Source: Alphaproteobacteria bacterium
Lineage (GTDB): Bacteria > Pseudomonadota > Alphaproteobacteria > CAAGCB01 > CAG-977
Direction: 5' to 3'
DNA: 6,145 bases
Assembly (NCBI GenBank): GCA_900768875.1
Contig: CAAGEP010000017.1
Span: forward strand, 1 to 6,145
Shown here: one piece after another, positions 4,352 to 6,145 of the stretch
Layout of the letters: the number at the start of each line of letters is the position of its first letter
Numbering within the stretch: position 1 is the first letter of the stretch
Made by a program: the position numbers and the translations under genes
The notes under the pieces: model-generated
What the model saw: only the letters and a program-made list of their open reading frames with translations
The model's database searches: none
Told to the model about the DNA's origin: nothing

Positions 4352-6145
4352 ATGAATTTGCCTTCACACATTCGCGATTTACTGCAAACGAACTACTTTG
4401 TTTCCGCAGACGAATTGGACAAGCCGCTGGACGAAATGTCGCCGCAAGTGCGAGATTTGATTCTCGCCAAATGCATGAACGGCAAGGATTTCATTTCCGA
4501 ATCCGAAACGGCCGATGTTGCCAACACTCAGCTTATGGAAGACATTTCTTCGGACGTTTCCGCCGATCATGCGGCTCAGATCGACCGTTTTATTCAAAAT
4601 CGCGCAGCCATTGAAGCTTTGATGCTTCAATCGGTAAAAAAATCGACGGATCATTCCGCATTTGACCGAGCCGCCGACATTCTGGCGGCAAAACGTATGG
4701 CTTCGGATGAATACGCGAACGCGCCGAAAACCGCCGAAACGTTCAGACATGCCAAAGAATCCGTAAAAAAAGAACTGGACATCAAATATTGGACGGCTCG
4801 CTATTACGACGCGCGCCCCGCTTCGGACAGCTCCGATCAAGCCCGAACGATTGAAGACATCGCCGAAATCGCAAAAATGATTTATGCGGATGAAACGGAC
4901 AAAATCGCCGATCGGTTCAATCTGCCCGACACTAAACAAGCGCGCGAATCCGCCAAAGCCGCCACCCTCAGCTTTGCAATGGCGGACGCTTTGTCGTTTT
5001 CCGCTTCAATCAAAGCGAAAATCAAAGATTCCGCTTTCGTCCGCCGTGTCGAAGGACTGAACGACAAATTCCGGCAAAAGTATCCCAAATCCTACATTGC
5101 GTCGAAAATCGCCGCCAACGGCGCGGGCGCGCTTGTTTTGGGACCTGTTTTTTCCGCGTTCAAAGCGGCGTCGACCGTTTCCGCCATGCGCAAAGATTAT
5201 GCAAAATACAAAAAAGAGCATAATGAAAAAGGTTCCGTTTGGAAATTCCTGCGCACCCCCGAAGGCCGTCAAAAACTGATGACGTTCGGGCAGAACACTT
5301 TGCGCGTCATCCCCGGCGTGCGCGCGGCGGGAATAGCCTTGGGCGCTGTCAAAAATTCGGACAGTCTGCTTTCCAGCATCCGGGAAATCAAGGAAAACGG
5401 CGGTTCCAAACAAGCGTGGATGAAAGTCGGCGCCTGCGCCGTCGGACTGCTGGCGGTCGCAACAACGGCGGCCTACGCCAATGACGAAGTTGCGGAAGCC
5501 GTCAATTCGTTCGTCCATGACCATTTGAGCAACGCCGTCGAAAAAGTTCACGATGTCGCCAGTTCGTTAACGGGCGGCGCACATACCGAAACGCAACTCC
5601 CCGGCGGCGTTCACGAAATGCACATTCATTCCGACGGATCCGTCGAAATGAACGGCGTATTAAACCGTGTGCAGAACTCGGCAAAAGGCGGCTTCAAACT
5701 TGAAGTGTTGACCGACAAACAGGAAAACACCGCATCGATCGAAAACGACGAAGACGGTATCGTTGTTAAAAGTGCGCGTTTTTCCACCTCTCACGGCGGC
5801 AGCGCGACCGTCGGACACGGGGATGACGAATACTTTGTCAACGTCAACCGCGACGGCACCATGATTCAGCGATCGGACAAACTGGGACATCATTCTCTGG
5901 ATATCGGCAAAGACGGCAAAATCTCCATGCACGGCAACGTCAACCGCGTCGCGGATCCGAACAAAGGCGGCTTCACCTTGACCCACGCCAGTTATGACAC
6001 CGGTGAAAAATCCGCCGCCGTCGGCATCACCGACAACAAATCGGGAGCGAATGTTTTGCTTTCCAAAGGCCAATACGAATCCCGCATCGGCATTTACAAA
6101 GATGCCTCCAACGGTATTCATCTGTCGTCTTCGTCAGGATTGGAC
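4352..6145 (+). CDS. Large unrecognised protein with internal signal-like segment and Asp-Gly repeats (3' end outside window)
   Basis: The frame is open for 598 codons from ATG 4352 to the right edge with no stop, begins M-N-L-P-S-H-I-R-D-L-L and has a perfect ribosome site. Codon choice (frequent GCG/GCC, TCG/TCC, CGC, AAA, GAA) resembles the rml genes. I do not recognise the family. Residues 1-245 are hydrophilic and look mostly helical, with no N-terminal signal peptide. Residues 249-285 contain a hydrophobic stretch (A-N-G-A-G-A-L-V-L-G-P-V-F) followed by a basic helix (M-R-K-D-Y-A-K-Y-K-K). Another apolar stretch is near 315-335. Residues 357-376 read like a Sec signal peptide: M-K, then an Ala/Val/Leu core, ending A-Y-A before N-D-E. 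From about 405 on the protein is Gly/Asp/Ser/Thr-rich and probably beta, with a 93-residue repeat. A surface, secreted or membrane-tethered protein is a reasonable inference, but no function can be assigned. It is transcribed divergently from rmlA. Confidence 0.92.
   Translation, partial: MNLPSHIRDLLQTNYFVSADELDKPLDEMSPQVRDLILAKCMNGKDFISESETADVANTQLMEDISSDVSADHAAQIDRFIQNRAAIEALMLQSVKKSTDHSAFDRAADILAAKRMASDEYANAPKTAETFRHAKESVKKELDIKYWTARYYDARPASDSSDQARTIEDIAEIAKMIYADETDKIADRFNLPDTKQARESAKAATLSFAMADALSFSASIKAKIKDSAFVRRVEGLNDKFRQKYPKSYIASKIAANGAGALVLGPVFSAFKAASTVSAMRKDYAKYKKEHNEKGSVWKFLRTPEGRQKLMTFGQNTLRVIPGVRAAGIALGAVKNSDSLLSSIREIKENGGSKQAWMKVGACAVGLLAVATTAAYANDEVAEAVNSFVHDHLSNAVEKVHDVASSLTGGAHTETQLPGGVHEMHIHSDGSVEMNGVLNRVQNSAKGGFKLEVLTDKQENTASIENDEDGIVVKSARFSTSHGGSATVGHGDDEYFVNVNRDGTMIQRSDKLGHHSLDIGKDGKISMHGNVNRVADPNKGGFTLTHASYDTGEKSAAVGITDNKSGANVLLSKGQYESRIGIYKDASNGIHLSSSSGLD
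5633..5980 (+). repeat. 93-residue internal protein repeat in the large gene
   Basis: Residues 428-450 (5633-5701) align without gaps to residues 521-543 (5912-5980), with 12 identities in 23. Shared residues are D-G, M, G, N-R-V, K-G-G-F and L. A shorter turn motif, hydrophobic-x-x-D-G-x-hydrophobic, recurs as H-S-D-G (426-429), N-R-D-G (499-502) and G-K-D-G (519-522). DNA identity is low, so the repeat is old. More copies may lie beyond the right edge. Confidence 0.7.

Noticed and set aside
4379..6121. Minus-strand open frames of 150-190 codons (4379-4939, 5006-5551, 5660-6121)
   Set aside because: They are shadows of the 598-codon + strand gene, which has a perfect ribosome site and no interruption; the shadows are shorter and lie in different frames.
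1..6145. tRNA, rRNA, CRISPR array or insertion-sequence ends
   Set aside because: I saw no cloverleaf, no regularly spaced short repeats, no transposase motifs and no terminal inverted repeats on either strand.

Overview
The window is bacterial DNA with compact genes, good Shine-Dalgarno sites and moderate GC. The ankyrin repeats and a complete dTDP-rhamnose operon suggest a Gram-negative, probably host-associated proteobacterium. An alphaproteobacterium is my best guess, but it rests on family memory and no marker gene here settles it.

Layout, left to right. (1) Bases 1-503, + strand: the 3' end of an ankyrin-repeat gene whose 34-residue units were recently duplicated at DNA level; a strong 11-bp hairpin follows at 523-549. 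(2) Bases 550-935: no intact gene of ordinary size. Read on the minus strand, this stretch holds the wreck of a gene that starts two bases after the rmlB stop. It resembles the BPL_N (biotin-protein-ligase N-terminal-like, class I glutamine amidotransferase-like) family and is broken by frameshifts and a deletion. A terminator-like hairpin with a U-rich tail lies inside it and would end the rml transcript. (3) Bases 936-4180, minus strand: rmlA-rmlC-rmlD-rmlB in that transcription order, with a 1-nt gap, then 10-nt and 19-nt overlaps. Together they make dTDP-L-rhamnose from glucose-1-phosphate and dTTP for surface polysaccharide. (4) Bases 4181-4351: a divergent control region. (5) Base 4352 to the right edge, + strand: one uninterrupted reading frame of 598 codons with no stop in the window. 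It is easily missed because only its antisense shadows form stop-bounded ORFs. I do not recognise the protein. It has a long helical N-terminal part, an internal segment that looks like a Sec signal peptide (about residues 357-376), and a C-terminal part with a 93-residue repeat rich in Asp-Gly turns.

The rml genes form an ordinary pathway. The least explained parts are the large divergent protein and the decayed gene at the end of the rml operon.
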